Source: Micromonospora tulbaghiae
GTDB taxonomy: Bacteria > Actinomycetota > Actinomycetes > Mycobacteriales > Micromonosporaceae
Reading direction: 5' to 3'
NCBI RefSeq assembly: GCF_900091605.1
Contig: NZ_FMCQ01000005.1
Coordinates: 1-64,000, forward strand
Length of the DNA stretch: 64,000 nt
In this document: one piece after another, positions 55,731 to 63,194 of the stretch
Position numbering within the stretch: position 1 is the stretch's first letter
How the letters are laid out: every line of letters begins with the position of its first letter
Notes under the pieces: generated by a model
The model's database searches: none
What the model saw: the letters and a program-made list of their open reading frames with translations, nothing else
What the model was told of the DNA's origin: nothing
Program-made: the position numbers and the translations under genes

Positions 55731-58718
55731 ATGCGTAGCAGTCCCTTACCGAGGATGAGTCGGCGCGGACGCGTCACCATCGGTGTCCTGATCGGGGTGT
55801 TCATCTTGTTCACCCTCCTCGGGTGGGGGGTCAACGCCTGGACCGACTGGCTCTGGTTCGACGAGGTCCGCTACACCCAGGTCTTCACCGGCGTGCTCGC
55901 CACCCGGCTGCTGCTGTTCCTGGTGGTCGGCGCCGGCATGGCGCTGCTCGTCGGCGGCAACCTCTGGCTGGCCCACCGGCTGCGGCCCAAGATGCGTCCG
56001 CACTCGGCCGAGCAGGCCACGCTGGAGCGCTACCGGATGCTGCTGAGCCCGCGGCTCGGCACCTGGATCGCGCTCGCCGCCGTCGTCGTCGGGCTGTTCG
56101 CCGGTCTGTCCGCGCAGAGCCGGTGGGGCCAGTGGCTGCTGTTCCGCAACGGCGGCGACTTCGGCGTGAAGGACCCGGAGTTCGGCGTCGACGTCGGCTT
56201 CTACGTCTTCCAGCTCCCGTTCTGGCGCTACGTGCTCGGCGTCGGCTTCACCGCCGTGGTGCTGTCGCTGCTCGGCGCGCTCGCCGTGCACTACATCTTC
56301 GGCGGCGTCCGCCTTCAGGGCGTCGGCGACCGGATGACGAACGCCGCCCGCGCCCACCTCAGCTCGCTGGTCGCCGTGTTCGTGCTGCTCAAGGCCGTGG
56401 CCTACGTGCTCGACCGGCGGGCCATGCTGCTGGAGTACAACGAGGGCGCCAAGCTCTACGGCGCCGGCTACGCCGACGTGAACGCGCTGCTCCCGGCGAA
56501 GGAGATCCTCGCCTGGATCTCCGTCGTGGTGGCGATCGCGATCATCGTGTTCTCCAACGCCGTCATGCGGAACCTGGTCTGGCCGGGCATCTCGCTCGCC
56601 CTGCTCGGTGTCTCCGCGGTGGCGATCGGCGGCATCTACCCGTGGGCGGTGCAGACCTTCGAGGTCAAGCCGAGCGCCCGGGACAAGGAGGCGCCGTACA
56701 TCGAACGCAGCATCAAGGCCACCAGGTCCGCGTTCGGTCTCGACGGCACGAAGACCACACCGTACGCGGCCAGCAATCTCGTTCCACCCGCCAGCCTCGC
56801 CACCGACACCTCCGTGGTGTCGAACATCCGGCTGCTCGACCCGCAGCTCGTCTCCGAGACGTACACGCAGCTCCAGCAGGTCCGCGGGTTCTACGACTTC
56901 GGCTCGAAGCTGGACATCGACAGGTACTCGGTCAATGACAAGACCTCCGACTACGTGGTCGGCGTCCGTGAGATCAACTACGGCGAGCTGACCGACCAGC
57001 AGAGCAACTGGATCAACCGCCACACCGTCTACACCCACGGATACGGCCTGGTCGCCGCCCCGGCGAACCAGGTGGTCTGCGGCGGGCAGCCGTACTTCGT
57101 CTCCGGCTACCTCGGCGAGAAGGCGCAGGAGGCGTGCTCCTCGCCGACCGAGGAGATCCCGGCCCAGCAGCCGCGGATCTACTACGGCGAGCGGATGGAG
57201 GCGAGTGACTACGCGATCGTCGGGCAGAACGGCGACCGCAACGTCGAGTTCGACCGCCCCACCTCCACCGGTGGCGAGCAGTACTACACCTACACCGGTG
57301 AGGGCGGCGTCAAGATCGGCTCGTTCCCGCGCCGGCTGCTCTACGCGATCAAGGAGCAGGAGTCGAACTTCCTGCTCTCCGAGGCGGTCAACGAGAACTC
57401 GAAGCTGCTGTACGTGCGTAACCCGCGCGACCGGGTGGAGAAGGTCGCGCCGTTCCTCACGCTCGACGGCGACCCGTACCCGGCGGTGGTCAACGGACGC
57501 GTCCTGTGGATCATCGACGGCTACACCACGGCGGCGACCTACCCGTACGCCGAGCGGGTCAACCTCCAGGCGGAGACCACCGACGAGCTGACCGGCCGGG
57601 GCACGTTCCAGCTCGCCCGGGAGAACGTCAACTACATCCGCAACTCGGTGAAGGCGACCGTCGACGCGTACGACGGCACGGTCAAGCTCTACTCGTACGA
57701 CGACACCGACCCGGTGCTCAAGGCGTGGAACAAGGCGTTCGGCGGCGACCTGGTGCTGCCCAAGGGCGACATCCCGGCCGAGCTGGCCGAGCACTTCCGC
57801 TACCCGGCCGACCTGTTCAAGGTGCAGCGCAACCTGCTGACCAAGTTCCACGTCACCGACCCCGGCGACTTCTACTCCGGCCAGGACTTCTGGCAGGTGC
57901 CGAACGTGCCGGACGCGCCGGACAGCGGGCAGAAGCAGCCGCCGTACTACCTGTTCACCCAGTTCCCCGGGCAGGACGGGCCACGCTTCCAGCTGACCTC
58001 CGCGGTCACCCCGAACGGGCGGCAGAACCTCGCCGCGCTGGTCTCCGGGTCGTACGTCGACGGGCAGCCGAAGCTGGAGGTGCTGGAACTGCCGGATCAG
58101 ACCCGGATCTCCGGGCCGACGCAGGTGCACCAGCAGATGACCAACAACGGCGACATCCGGCAGCAGCTCAACCTGCTCTCCTCCAACCAGGCCCAGGTGC
58201 AGTACGGCAACCTGCTCTCACTGCCGTTCGCCGACGGCATGCTCTACGTCGAGCCGGTGTACGTGAAGAGCAGCAGCCAGGACGCGTACCCGCTGTTGCA
58301 GAAGGTGCTGCTCTCCTACGGTGACGGCGGCTCGTACGTGGTGCTCGCCAACAACCTCGCCGACGGCATCAAGCAGCTCGTCGAGCAGGGCAAGCAGGCG
58401 CCGAACAACAACCCGCCGCCCAGCACCGACGACAACCCCACGCCGCCGCCGACAGGGGGCGACAACAACACGCCGCCGCCGATGAGCGGGGAACTGGCCC
58501 AGGCGGCTGCCCGGGTGCAGACCGCGATCGCCGAGGTCAAGGCCGCGCAGACGTCCGGCGACTTCGAGCGGTACGGGCGTGCGCTGAAGGCGCTGGACGA
58601 GGCGATGAGCGCGTTCCAGCAGGCCCAGGCCGCGGCCGGCGGCTCGGGCAACCCCGCGCCGTCGGGCAGCGTCTCGCCACCGGCGCCGACGTCACCCGCG
58701 CCGACACCGGGCGGCTGA
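55731..58718 (+). CDS. UPF0182 family large membrane protein
   Basis: This 995-residue protein is the actinobacterial UPF0182 (COG1615) type. About seven hydrophobic helices lie in the first 320 residues, including DWLWFDEVRYTQVFTGVLA, then a large extracytoplasmic domain (for example TSVVSNIRLLDPQL and DLFKVQRNLLTKFHV), and a Pro/Asn-rich linker near 900 before a coiled-coil-like Ala/Glu tail. The function is unknown; mycobacterial members lie beside YlbL and DUF2342 as here. The start could also be ATG 55755; no strong SD is seen for either. Confidence 0.93.
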   Translation: MRSSPLPRMSRRGRVTIGVLIGVFILFTLLGWGVNAWTDWLWFDEVRYTQVFTGVLATRLLLFLVVGAGMALLVGGNLWLAHRLRPKMRPHSAEQATLERYRMLLSPRLGTWIALAAVVVGLFAGLSAQSRWGQWLLFRNGGDFGVKDPEFGVDVGFYVFQLPFWRYVLGVGFTAVVLSLLGALAVHYIFGGVRLQGVGDRMTNAARAHLSSLVAVFVLLKAVAYVLDRRAMLLEYNEGAKLYGAGYADVNALLPAKEILAWISVVVAIAIIVFSNAVMRNLVWPGISLALLGVSAVAIGGIYPWAVQTFEVKPSARDKEAPYIERSIKATRSAFGLDGTKTTPYAASNLVPPASLATDTSVVSNIRLLDPQLVSETYTQLQQVRGFYDFGSKLDIDRYSVNDKTSDYVVGVREINYGELTDQQSNWINRHTVYTHGYGLVAAPANQVVCGGQPYFVSGYLGEKAQEACSSPTEEIPAQQPRIYYGERMEASDYAIVGQNGDRNVEFDRPTSTGGEQYYTYTGEGGVKIGSFPRRLLYAIKEQESNFLLSEAVNENSKLLYVRNPRDRVEKVAPFLTLDGDPYPAVVNGRVLWIIDGYTTAATYPYAERVNLQAETTDELTGRGTFQLARENVNYIRNSVKATVDAYDGTVKLYSYDDTDPVLKAWNKAFGGDLVLPKGDIPAELAEHFRYPADLFKVQRNLLTKFHVTDPGDFYSGQDFWQVPNVPDAPDSGQKQPPYYLFTQFPGQDGPRFQLTSAVTPNGRQNLAALVSGSYVDGQPKLEVLELPDQTRISGPTQVHQQMTNNGDIRQQLNLLSSNQAQVQYGNLLSLPFADGMLYVEPVYVKSSSQDAYPLLQKVLLSYGDGGSYVVLANNLADGIKQLVEQGKQAPNNNPPPSTDDNPTPPPTGGDNNTPPPMSGELAQAAARVQTAIAEVKAAQTSGDFERYGRALKALDEAMSAFQQAQAAAGGSGNPAPSGSVSPPAPTSPAPTPGG

Positions 58719-58735
58719 CGCCGAGCTGACACCAC

Positions 58736-58779
58736 GAGCCCGTGGTCCGGGACCGCAACGGTCCCCGGACCACGGGCTC
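58736..58779 (+). terminator. Terminator after UPF0182
   Basis: A stem of about 20 bp (GAGCCCGTGGTCCGGG with its complement, one bulged G, CAA loop) lies 18 nt after the stop codon. Confidence 0.8.
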
Positions 58780-58865
58780 TGTCGTGAAGCGGACTTCCCG
58801 GCCGCAACCCCGCACCCCGCCGCGCCGTCAACAGTGCAGGTGAACGTGTGGGGGCGGGAGGGCAC

Positions 58866-59375
58866 ATGCGTGACGCGGACAGCTTCGACGACTTCTACCG
58901 CAGCACGTCGGGGCGGGCCGTCCGGTACGGCTACGCGGTGGCCGGCGACCCGGCCGAGGCCCAGGATCTCGTGCAGGAGGCGTACGCCCGGGCCTGGCGG
59001 CAGTGGGCGAAGCTGGCGGGCCATCCCGCGCCGGAGGCGTGGCTGCGGCTGGTGATCAGCCGGCTGGCGACCGATCGGTTCCGGCGGCTGCGCGGGTGGC
59101 GCCTCGCGGCCAGCCGCACCGGCCCGCCACCCGACGTCGGGCCGCCGGGCGAGGACACCGTGCTGCTGGTCGCGGCGCTGCGGCAGCTCCCGCCCCGGCA
59201 CCGGCAGGCGCTCGCCCTGCACTACCTGTTCGACCTGCCGGTGGAGGAGATCGCCCGGGAGGCCGGCGTGCCCACCGGCACGGTGAAGTCCTGGCTGTCA
59301 CGGGGACGGGCCCGGCTGGCCGAGCTGTTGCCCGGCGTCGCCGCCGAGGAGCTGGAGGTCAACGATGTCGCCTGA
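58866..59375 (+). CDS. ECF sigma factor (SigE family, TIGR02983 type)
   Basis: This 169-residue sigma factor has region 2 (SGRAVRYGYAVAGDPAEAQDLVQEAYARAW) and region 4 (LRQLPPRHRQALALHYLFDLPVEEIAREAGVPTGTVKSWLSRGRARL). ATG 58866 has GGGAGG about 4 nt upstream; a GTG at 58848 is possible but would weaken the SD. The next gene overlaps it by 11 nt and encodes a membrane protein that probably controls it. Confidence 0.93.
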   Translation: MRDADSFDDFYRSTSGRAVRYGYAVAGDPAEAQDLVQEAYARAWRQWAKLAGHPAPEAWLRLVISRLATDRFRRLRGWRLAASRTGPPPDVGPPGEDTVLLVAALRQLPPRHRQALALHYLFDLPVEEIAREAGVPTGTVKSWLSRGRARLAELLPGVAAEELEVNDVA

Positions 59376-60291
59376 ACTGCACCGCTACTACCGGTCCCTC
59401 GCCGCCGACACCGACGAGCGGGTCCTGCCGGCGCCGGACCGGCTGCGCCGCAGCGCCGACCGCCGGGCCCGACGCCGCGCCGCGCTCACCGTCCTGGCCG
59501 CCGCCGGCCTGGTCGCGGGCACGGTGGCCGGAAGCCAGCTGGTGCTCGCCGCCGGGCCGGGCCCCGACCCGGTTCCGCCCCCCGCGGGTACGCCCACCCC
59601 ACGGCGTTCGTCCGCCGCGCCCTCGGTCGCGCCGTCGCCCACCACCGGATCGCCGACCCTCGGCCGTACTCCCGGCTCGCGGAGCCCGGTCGTGACCACC
59701 ACGCCTCCGGCCGCCGCGGCCCCGACCACGGTCCCGGACCGGGCGTTCTTCGTGCTTCCCGCCGCTAACGACGCCGGCACGGGCAACTACTTCGGCCCGG
59801 GACCGGTGTTGCCGGCGCTGTGCGGGGCGACACCCGGCGACGAGCGGGTGGTGGCTCGGCGGGCCCGGTCGTTGCCGTACCGCCGGGCCGGCGCGCCGGC
59901 TGACGAGGTGCCGTCCGGCAACTACCGGCACAGCATCACGATCTACCGGTCCGGCGGCGCCGGCGCCGCGCTGGCCGAGCTGCGCGCGGCGGTCCGGGCC
60001 TGCCCCGAGCAGCCCGCCCGGGGCGCGCCGTCGGTGACGGTGCGGCAGCGTCTGCTGCCCGACACCGGGTACGGCGACGAGTCGGTGCTGTTCGAGACGC
60101 GGACGCCGTACCGGGACGCCAACGGCGATCCGAGCGGCGGCGACGAGGTGCACCTGGTGCGTGCGGTGCGCTCCGGCGACGTGGTGACGGTGCTGTGGGA
60201 GCAGGGCTGGGAGAGCACCTCGACCCAGCGTCCCCAGTTCGACGCGGACAGCCGCCGGGCGGTCGAGGCGATCCGGCGGTGGCTGGACTGA
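59365..60291 (+). CDS. Putative anti-sigma-type membrane protein
   Basis: This 308-residue protein overlaps the sigma gene. The first 40 residues are cytoplasmic and charged (LHRYYRSLAADTDERVL, then RRSADRRARRRA), followed by one membrane helix (LTVLAAAGLVAGTVAG) and a Pro/Thr-rich linker and folded extracytoplasmic domain of about 200 residues. No zinc-binding anti-sigma motif (HxxxCxxC) is present, so it is not a ZAS-type anti-sigma; its pairing with the sigma factor suggests a control or effector role. Confidence 0.75.
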   Translation: MSPELHRYYRSLAADTDERVLPAPDRLRRSADRRARRRAALTVLAAAGLVAGTVAGSQLVLAAGPGPDPVPPPAGTPTPRRSSAAPSVAPSPTTGSPTLGRTPGSRSPVVTTTPPAAAAPTTVPDRAFFVLPAANDAGTGNYFGPGPVLPALCGATPGDERVVARRARSLPYRRAGAPADEVPSGNYRHSITIYRSGGAGAALAELRAAVRACPEQPARGAPSVTVRQRLLPDTGYGDESVLFETRTPYRDANGDPSGGDEVHLVRAVRSGDVVTVLWEQGWESTSTQRPQFDADSRRAVEAIRRWLD

Positions 60292-60300
60292 GTACCCGTT

Positions 60301-60330
60301 TTGCGCCTCCCCGGGTCGGTGCGCTACGGT
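60301..60330 (+). promoter_or_regulatory. Promoter of the first initiator tRNA
   Basis: TTGCGC (60301-60306), an 18-bp spacer and TACGGT (60325-60330) lie just upstream; the mature tRNA begins at 60342. Confidence 0.6.
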
Positions 60331-60341
60331 TATCGAGCCGA

Positions 60342-60415
60342 CGCGGGGTGGAGCAGCTCGGTAGCTCGCTGGGCTCATAACCCAGAGGTCGCAGGTTCAA
60401 ATCCTGTCCCCGCTA
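60342..60415 (+). tRNA. Initiator tRNA-fMet (CAU), copy 1
   Basis: The 74-nt sequence folds into a full cloverleaf with anticodon CAU. The anticodon stem has the three G-C pairs (GGG/CCC) that mark initiator tRNAs, and position 1 (C) does not pair with position 72 (U). The T-loop is GGTTCAAATCC. CCA is not encoded (the sequence continues CTCAT). Confidence 0.97.
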
Positions 60416-60420
60416 CTCAT

Positions 60421-60456
60421 GACGAAGGCCCCGGAGTTCTCTCCGGGGCCTTCGTC
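60421..60456 (+). terminator. Terminator after tRNA-fMet copy 1
   Basis: A perfect 16-bp stem GACGAAGGCCCCGGAG and its complement with a TTCT loop lies 5 nt after the tRNA. Confidence 0.85.
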
Positions 60457-60532
60457 GTTCCGGCCCGAGGCGCCCCGGAAACGGCCGGCGCCGGGATCGG
60501 GTACCCGGCTGATCTCCAGGATCGGGGTGCGA

Positions 60533-60538
60533 TAAGCT
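60533..60538 (+). promoter_or_regulatory. -10 box for the second initiator tRNA
   Basis: TAAGCT stands 11 nt before the tRNA start; the -35 element is not clear. Confidence 0.45.
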
Positions 60539-60549
60539 GTATGAGCCGA

Positions 60550-60623
60550 CGCGGGGTGGAGCAGCTCGGTAGCTCGCTGGGCTCATAACCCAGAGGTCGC
60601 AGGTTCAAATCCTGTCCCCGCTA
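60550..60623 (+). tRNA. Initiator tRNA-fMet (CAU), copy 2
   Basis: This is identical to copy 1 over all 74 nt, including 8 nt of shared upstream sequence (GAGCCGAC). It has its own -10 box and terminator, so each copy is an independent unit. Confidence 0.97.
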
Positions 60624-60628
60624 CAAAG

Positions 60629-60664
60629 GTTCAGGCCCGGAATCCACGGATTCCGGGCCTGAAC
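60629..60664. terminator. Terminator after tRNA-fMet copy 2 / TetR gene
   Basis: A perfect 16-bp stem GTTCAGGCCCGGAATC and its complement with a CACG loop lies between the tRNA and the convergent TetR gene stop. Confidence 0.85.
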
Positions 60665-61240
60665 TCATTCCGGCGCCGTCTCGGTGAGGGCGAGCAGTTC
60701 CGCGCGGGCCAGCCGGAGCTGCTCGTGCGTGACGTAGGCGGTGCCGATGCCGATGGCGATTCCCTCCGCGGCGTAGCGGACGGCCCAGACGCGGCCCGGC
60801 GGCAGGCCGTCGGCGGCGAAGGCGCGGTTCCAGCGTGCCGGGTCCTCGGGATCCACCGCGAGCACGTGCTCCATGCTGTCGACCCCGAGTTGCGCGAGCA
60901 GGCCGGTGGCGCTGTTCAGTTCCGCCAGGTACGCGCTGTCTCCGGTGAGGGCGCGCACGTACCCGCGGGTGAAGGCTCCGGGCCGGTCGTCGGCGGGGTC
61001 GACGTGGGCGTTCACCTCCGCCCAGAACCGGGTGATCACCTGCTCGACGAGGGCGGCGAACAGGTCCTCGCGGGAGGGGAAATGGTGCATCAGGCCGCTC
61101 TTGGTGACACCCGCCTCCTGGGCGATGGCGGCCAGGCTGACGTTGGCGCCGTGCTGGGTGACCACCCGTTCGGCGGCGTCCAGCACTGCTCGCCGGGTGC
61201 GTGCACGATCGCGGATCGGACGACGTTCAGTGGTTGACAC
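60665..61240 (-). CDS. TetR/AcrR-family repressor of the adjacent MFS exporter
   Basis: This 191-residue repressor has the TetR helix-turn-helix: RARTRRAVLDAAERVVTQHGANVSLAAIAQEAGVTKSGLMHHFPSREDLFAAL-type sequence (in parts), with recognition residues in TKSGLMHHF. The C-terminal ligand domain begins with WAEVNAHVDP. GTG 61240 has GGTGGAGG 5 nt upstream; earlier in-frame GTGs (61246, 61252) overlap that SD. It overlaps the end of the MFS gene by 14 nt, so the two are coexpressed and the repressor probably acts on the operator at 62775-62786. Confidence 0.9.
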   Translation of the reverse strand: MSTTERRPIRDRARTRRAVLDAAERVVTQHGANVSLAAIAQEAGVTKSGLMHHFPSREDLFAALVEQVITRFWAEVNAHVDPADDRPGAFTRGYVRALTGDSAYLAELNSATGLLAQLGVDSMEHVLAVDPEDPARWNRAFAADGLPPGRVWAVRYAAEGIAIGIGTAYVTHEQLRLARAELLALTETAPE

Positions 61241-62759
61241 GAACACCTCCACCGGACACGGGCTCGGAGGGAATGATCTTCCAGGCCACCACCGCGGCGC
61301 CGACCAGGATCACGGCGGCCACGAAGGTGGCGGACTGCATCGCCTGGGCGAAGGCGTCCTGTGCCGCGGCCACGACGCCGGGCGTCGGTGACCCGTACAC
61401 GGCTGCGGCCAGGGAGTCCTCCGCCAGCGCCCGATCGGTGGCGGTGGCCCCGGCCGGGAGCGTCAGCGACGAGCGGTAGAGCAGTCCGTGCAGCGAGCCG
61501 AGGACGGCGATGCCGAGCGCGCCGCCCAGCTCGTACGCCGTCTCGGCCACCGCCGACGCGGCACCCGCGCGCCGCTCCGGGACGGCGCCGACGACGGCGT
61601 CCGTCGAGAGCGTCATGGCGACACCGATGCCGAGCCCGATGACGGCGAGGCCGACGCCCAGGCCCCAGTAGCTCCGCAGGTCGACGCTCATCCCCATGAC
61701 GGCGAGTCCGACGGCGGCGGCCATCAGTCCCAGCCCGATCGCGCGGCCCGCACCCAGCCGCGCCAGCAGGACGCCGACCAGCGCCACCACGAGCACCGCG
61801 GCGAGTGTCCCGGGCAGCTCGGCGGCGCCTGCCTTCAGAGGGCCGAAGCCCCGGACCAGCTGGAGGTACTGGGAGAAGAAGAACAGCAGCCCCAGGAACC
61901 CGAAGATGGCCAGCACGTTGGCGGCCAGCGCGCCCGAGAACGCCGGCACCTTGAACAGCGAGACGTCGAGCAGCGGCACCGCCAGCCGGTTCTGCCGCCG
62001 CACGAACCACCATCCGGCCAGCAGCCCGGCCGCGGCTGCGGCCACGGTGAGGGCGTCGACCCCGTCACTGAACAGACGCTTGAGGGCGAAGACCAGCGGG
62101 ACGATCGTGACGATGGACAGCGCCGAGGAACCCACGTCGATCCGCGCCGGCGCCTCGCCCTTCGACTCCGGCAGCAGCAGCCACCCCGCCACCAGCGCCA
62201 GCACCATCACCGGCACGTTGATCAGGAAGACCGATCCCCACCAGAAGCGCTCCAGCAGCGCGCCGCCCACCAGCGGGCCGAGCGCGGCCCCGGCGGTCGC
62301 CCCGGCGGACCAGAGCGCGATGGCCCGGGCCCGCTGAGCGCGATCGGCGAACATCGAGCGGACGATCGAGAGCGTCGACGGCATCAACGTGGCGCCGGCC
62401 AGGCCGAGAAGGGCACGGGCCGCGATCAGCACCTCCGGCGTGGAGGCGAAGGCCGCCAGCACGGACGCCGAGCCGAACCCCACAGTGCCGATCATCAGCA
62501 GCCTTTTCCGGCCGATCCGGTCGGCCAGGTTGCCCATCGTGATCAGGAGCCCGGCGAGGACGAAGGCGTAGATGTCCCCGATCCACAGGATCTGCGTGGC
62601 ACTGGGCCCGATGTCCTCCGTCAGGGACGGGACCGCGAGGTAGAGGACCGTCCCGTCGATGGCGAGGAGAAGGACCACGAGGACGAGGACCACGAGGGCC
62701 GCCCATTCCCGCTTTCCGGCACGGGCCGGCGCGGGGTTGGAGCGCAGGGAGGAGGTCAC
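61227..62759 (-). CDS. MFS drug exporter, 14-helix DHA2/QacA type
   Basis: This 510-residue exporter has 14 hydrophobic helices and the DHA2 signatures: LDGTVLYLAVPSLTEDIGPS-like start (here LLAIDGTVLYLAVPSL), the loop 2-3 motif GNLADRIGRKRLLM, motif C-like GAALGPLVGGALLERFWWG, and a late GLGIGVAMTLSTDAVVGAVP. It most likely exports drugs or other toxic compounds by proton antiport. GTG 62759 is set by the TANNNT box 6 nt upstream; the frame is open to 62906. It is cotranscribed with the TetR gene. Confidence 0.92.
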   Translation of the reverse strand: MTSSLRSNPAPARAGKREWAALVVLVLVVLLLAIDGTVLYLAVPSLTEDIGPSATQILWIGDIYAFVLAGLLITMGNLADRIGRKRLLMIGTVGFGSASVLAAFASTPEVLIAARALLGLAGATLMPSTLSIVRSMFADRAQRARAIALWSAGATAGAALGPLVGGALLERFWWGSVFLINVPVMVLALVAGWLLLPESKGEAPARIDVGSSALSIVTIVPLVFALKRLFSDGVDALTVAAAAAGLLAGWWFVRRQNRLAVPLLDVSLFKVPAFSGALAANVLAIFGFLGLLFFFSQYLQLVRGFGPLKAGAAELPGTLAAVLVVALVGVLLARLGAGRAIGLGLMAAAVGLAVMGMSVDLRSYWGLGVGLAVIGLGIGVAMTLSTDAVVGAVPERRAGAASAVAETAYELGGALGIAVLGSLHGLLYRSSLTLPAGATATDRALAEDSLAAAVYGSPTPGVVAAAQDAFAQAMQSATFVAAVILVGAAVVAWKIIPSEPVSGGGVRVNH

Positions 62760-62765
62760 CGGCCA

Positions 62766-62786
62766 ACCGTAACAGTCCAAATGGAC
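62766..62786 (-). promoter_or_regulatory. Leaderless promoter and TetR operator of the MFS gene
   Basis: On the minus strand TACGGT (62766-62771) lies 6 nt before GTG 62759. Just upstream is a palindrome GTCCA-TT-TGGAC (62775-62786), placed between the -10 and the -35 region, as expected for a TetR operator. Confidence 0.65.
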
Positions 62787-62896
62787 GGCTAATCGTGAAT
62801 AACGCCACCCGGGCTGCGGCAGCGGCCCTTCGCCGCGTCCGGCGGCATCCTTCCGTCCGCCGTGCCCCGGTTGCGGGTCTCGGCGAGGATGGGGGC

Positions 62897-63145
62897 ATGT
62901 CTGCATGGAACAAGTGGTGGGGCCGCCTGGGCGCGGTCCTCGGTACGGTCGTGCTCTCGGTCTTCGTGCCGGTCGCGGCCTGGGCGTCGTCGGGCACCGG
63001 CGAGATCGTGGTGGAGGCCGCGCGCCGGCGCTCCCGCGGCGGGTTCGGCTTCCTCGGCCTGCTCTGCTGCCTCGTGGTGGTCGGCGGCATCGTGCTGCTG
63101 GTGGTGCTGCTCACCCGCAACCGCCGCAACCGCCCCCCGCGCTGA
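62897..63145 (+). CDS. Small exported membrane protein, 82 aa
   Basis: This 82-residue protein has a signal-like N-terminus (LGAVLGTVVLSVFVPVAAWASSG) near residues 11-33, a short basic segment (AARRRSRGG), and a second hydrophobic helix (LGLLCCLVVVGGIVLLVVLL) near 55-75, then a basic tail. The layout suggests a processed or double-pass membrane peptide. ATG 62897 has GAGGATGGGGG upstream. Function unknown. Confidence 0.7.
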   Translation: MSAWNKWWGRLGAVLGTVVLSVFVPVAAWASSGTGEIVVEAARRRSRGGFGFLGLLCCLVVVGGIVLLVVLLTRNRRNRPPR

Positions 63146-63153
63146 CACCCGCG

Positions 63154-63194
63154 CCCACCCCGCCCACGCCGAGAGGGCGAGCGGGTGGGGTGGG
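63154..63194. terminator. Bidirectional terminator
   Basis: CCCACCCCGCCC (63154-63165) pairs with GGGTGGGGTGGG (63183-63194) with one wobble, between the small membrane protein gene and the sugar-binding protein gene. Confidence 0.65.
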
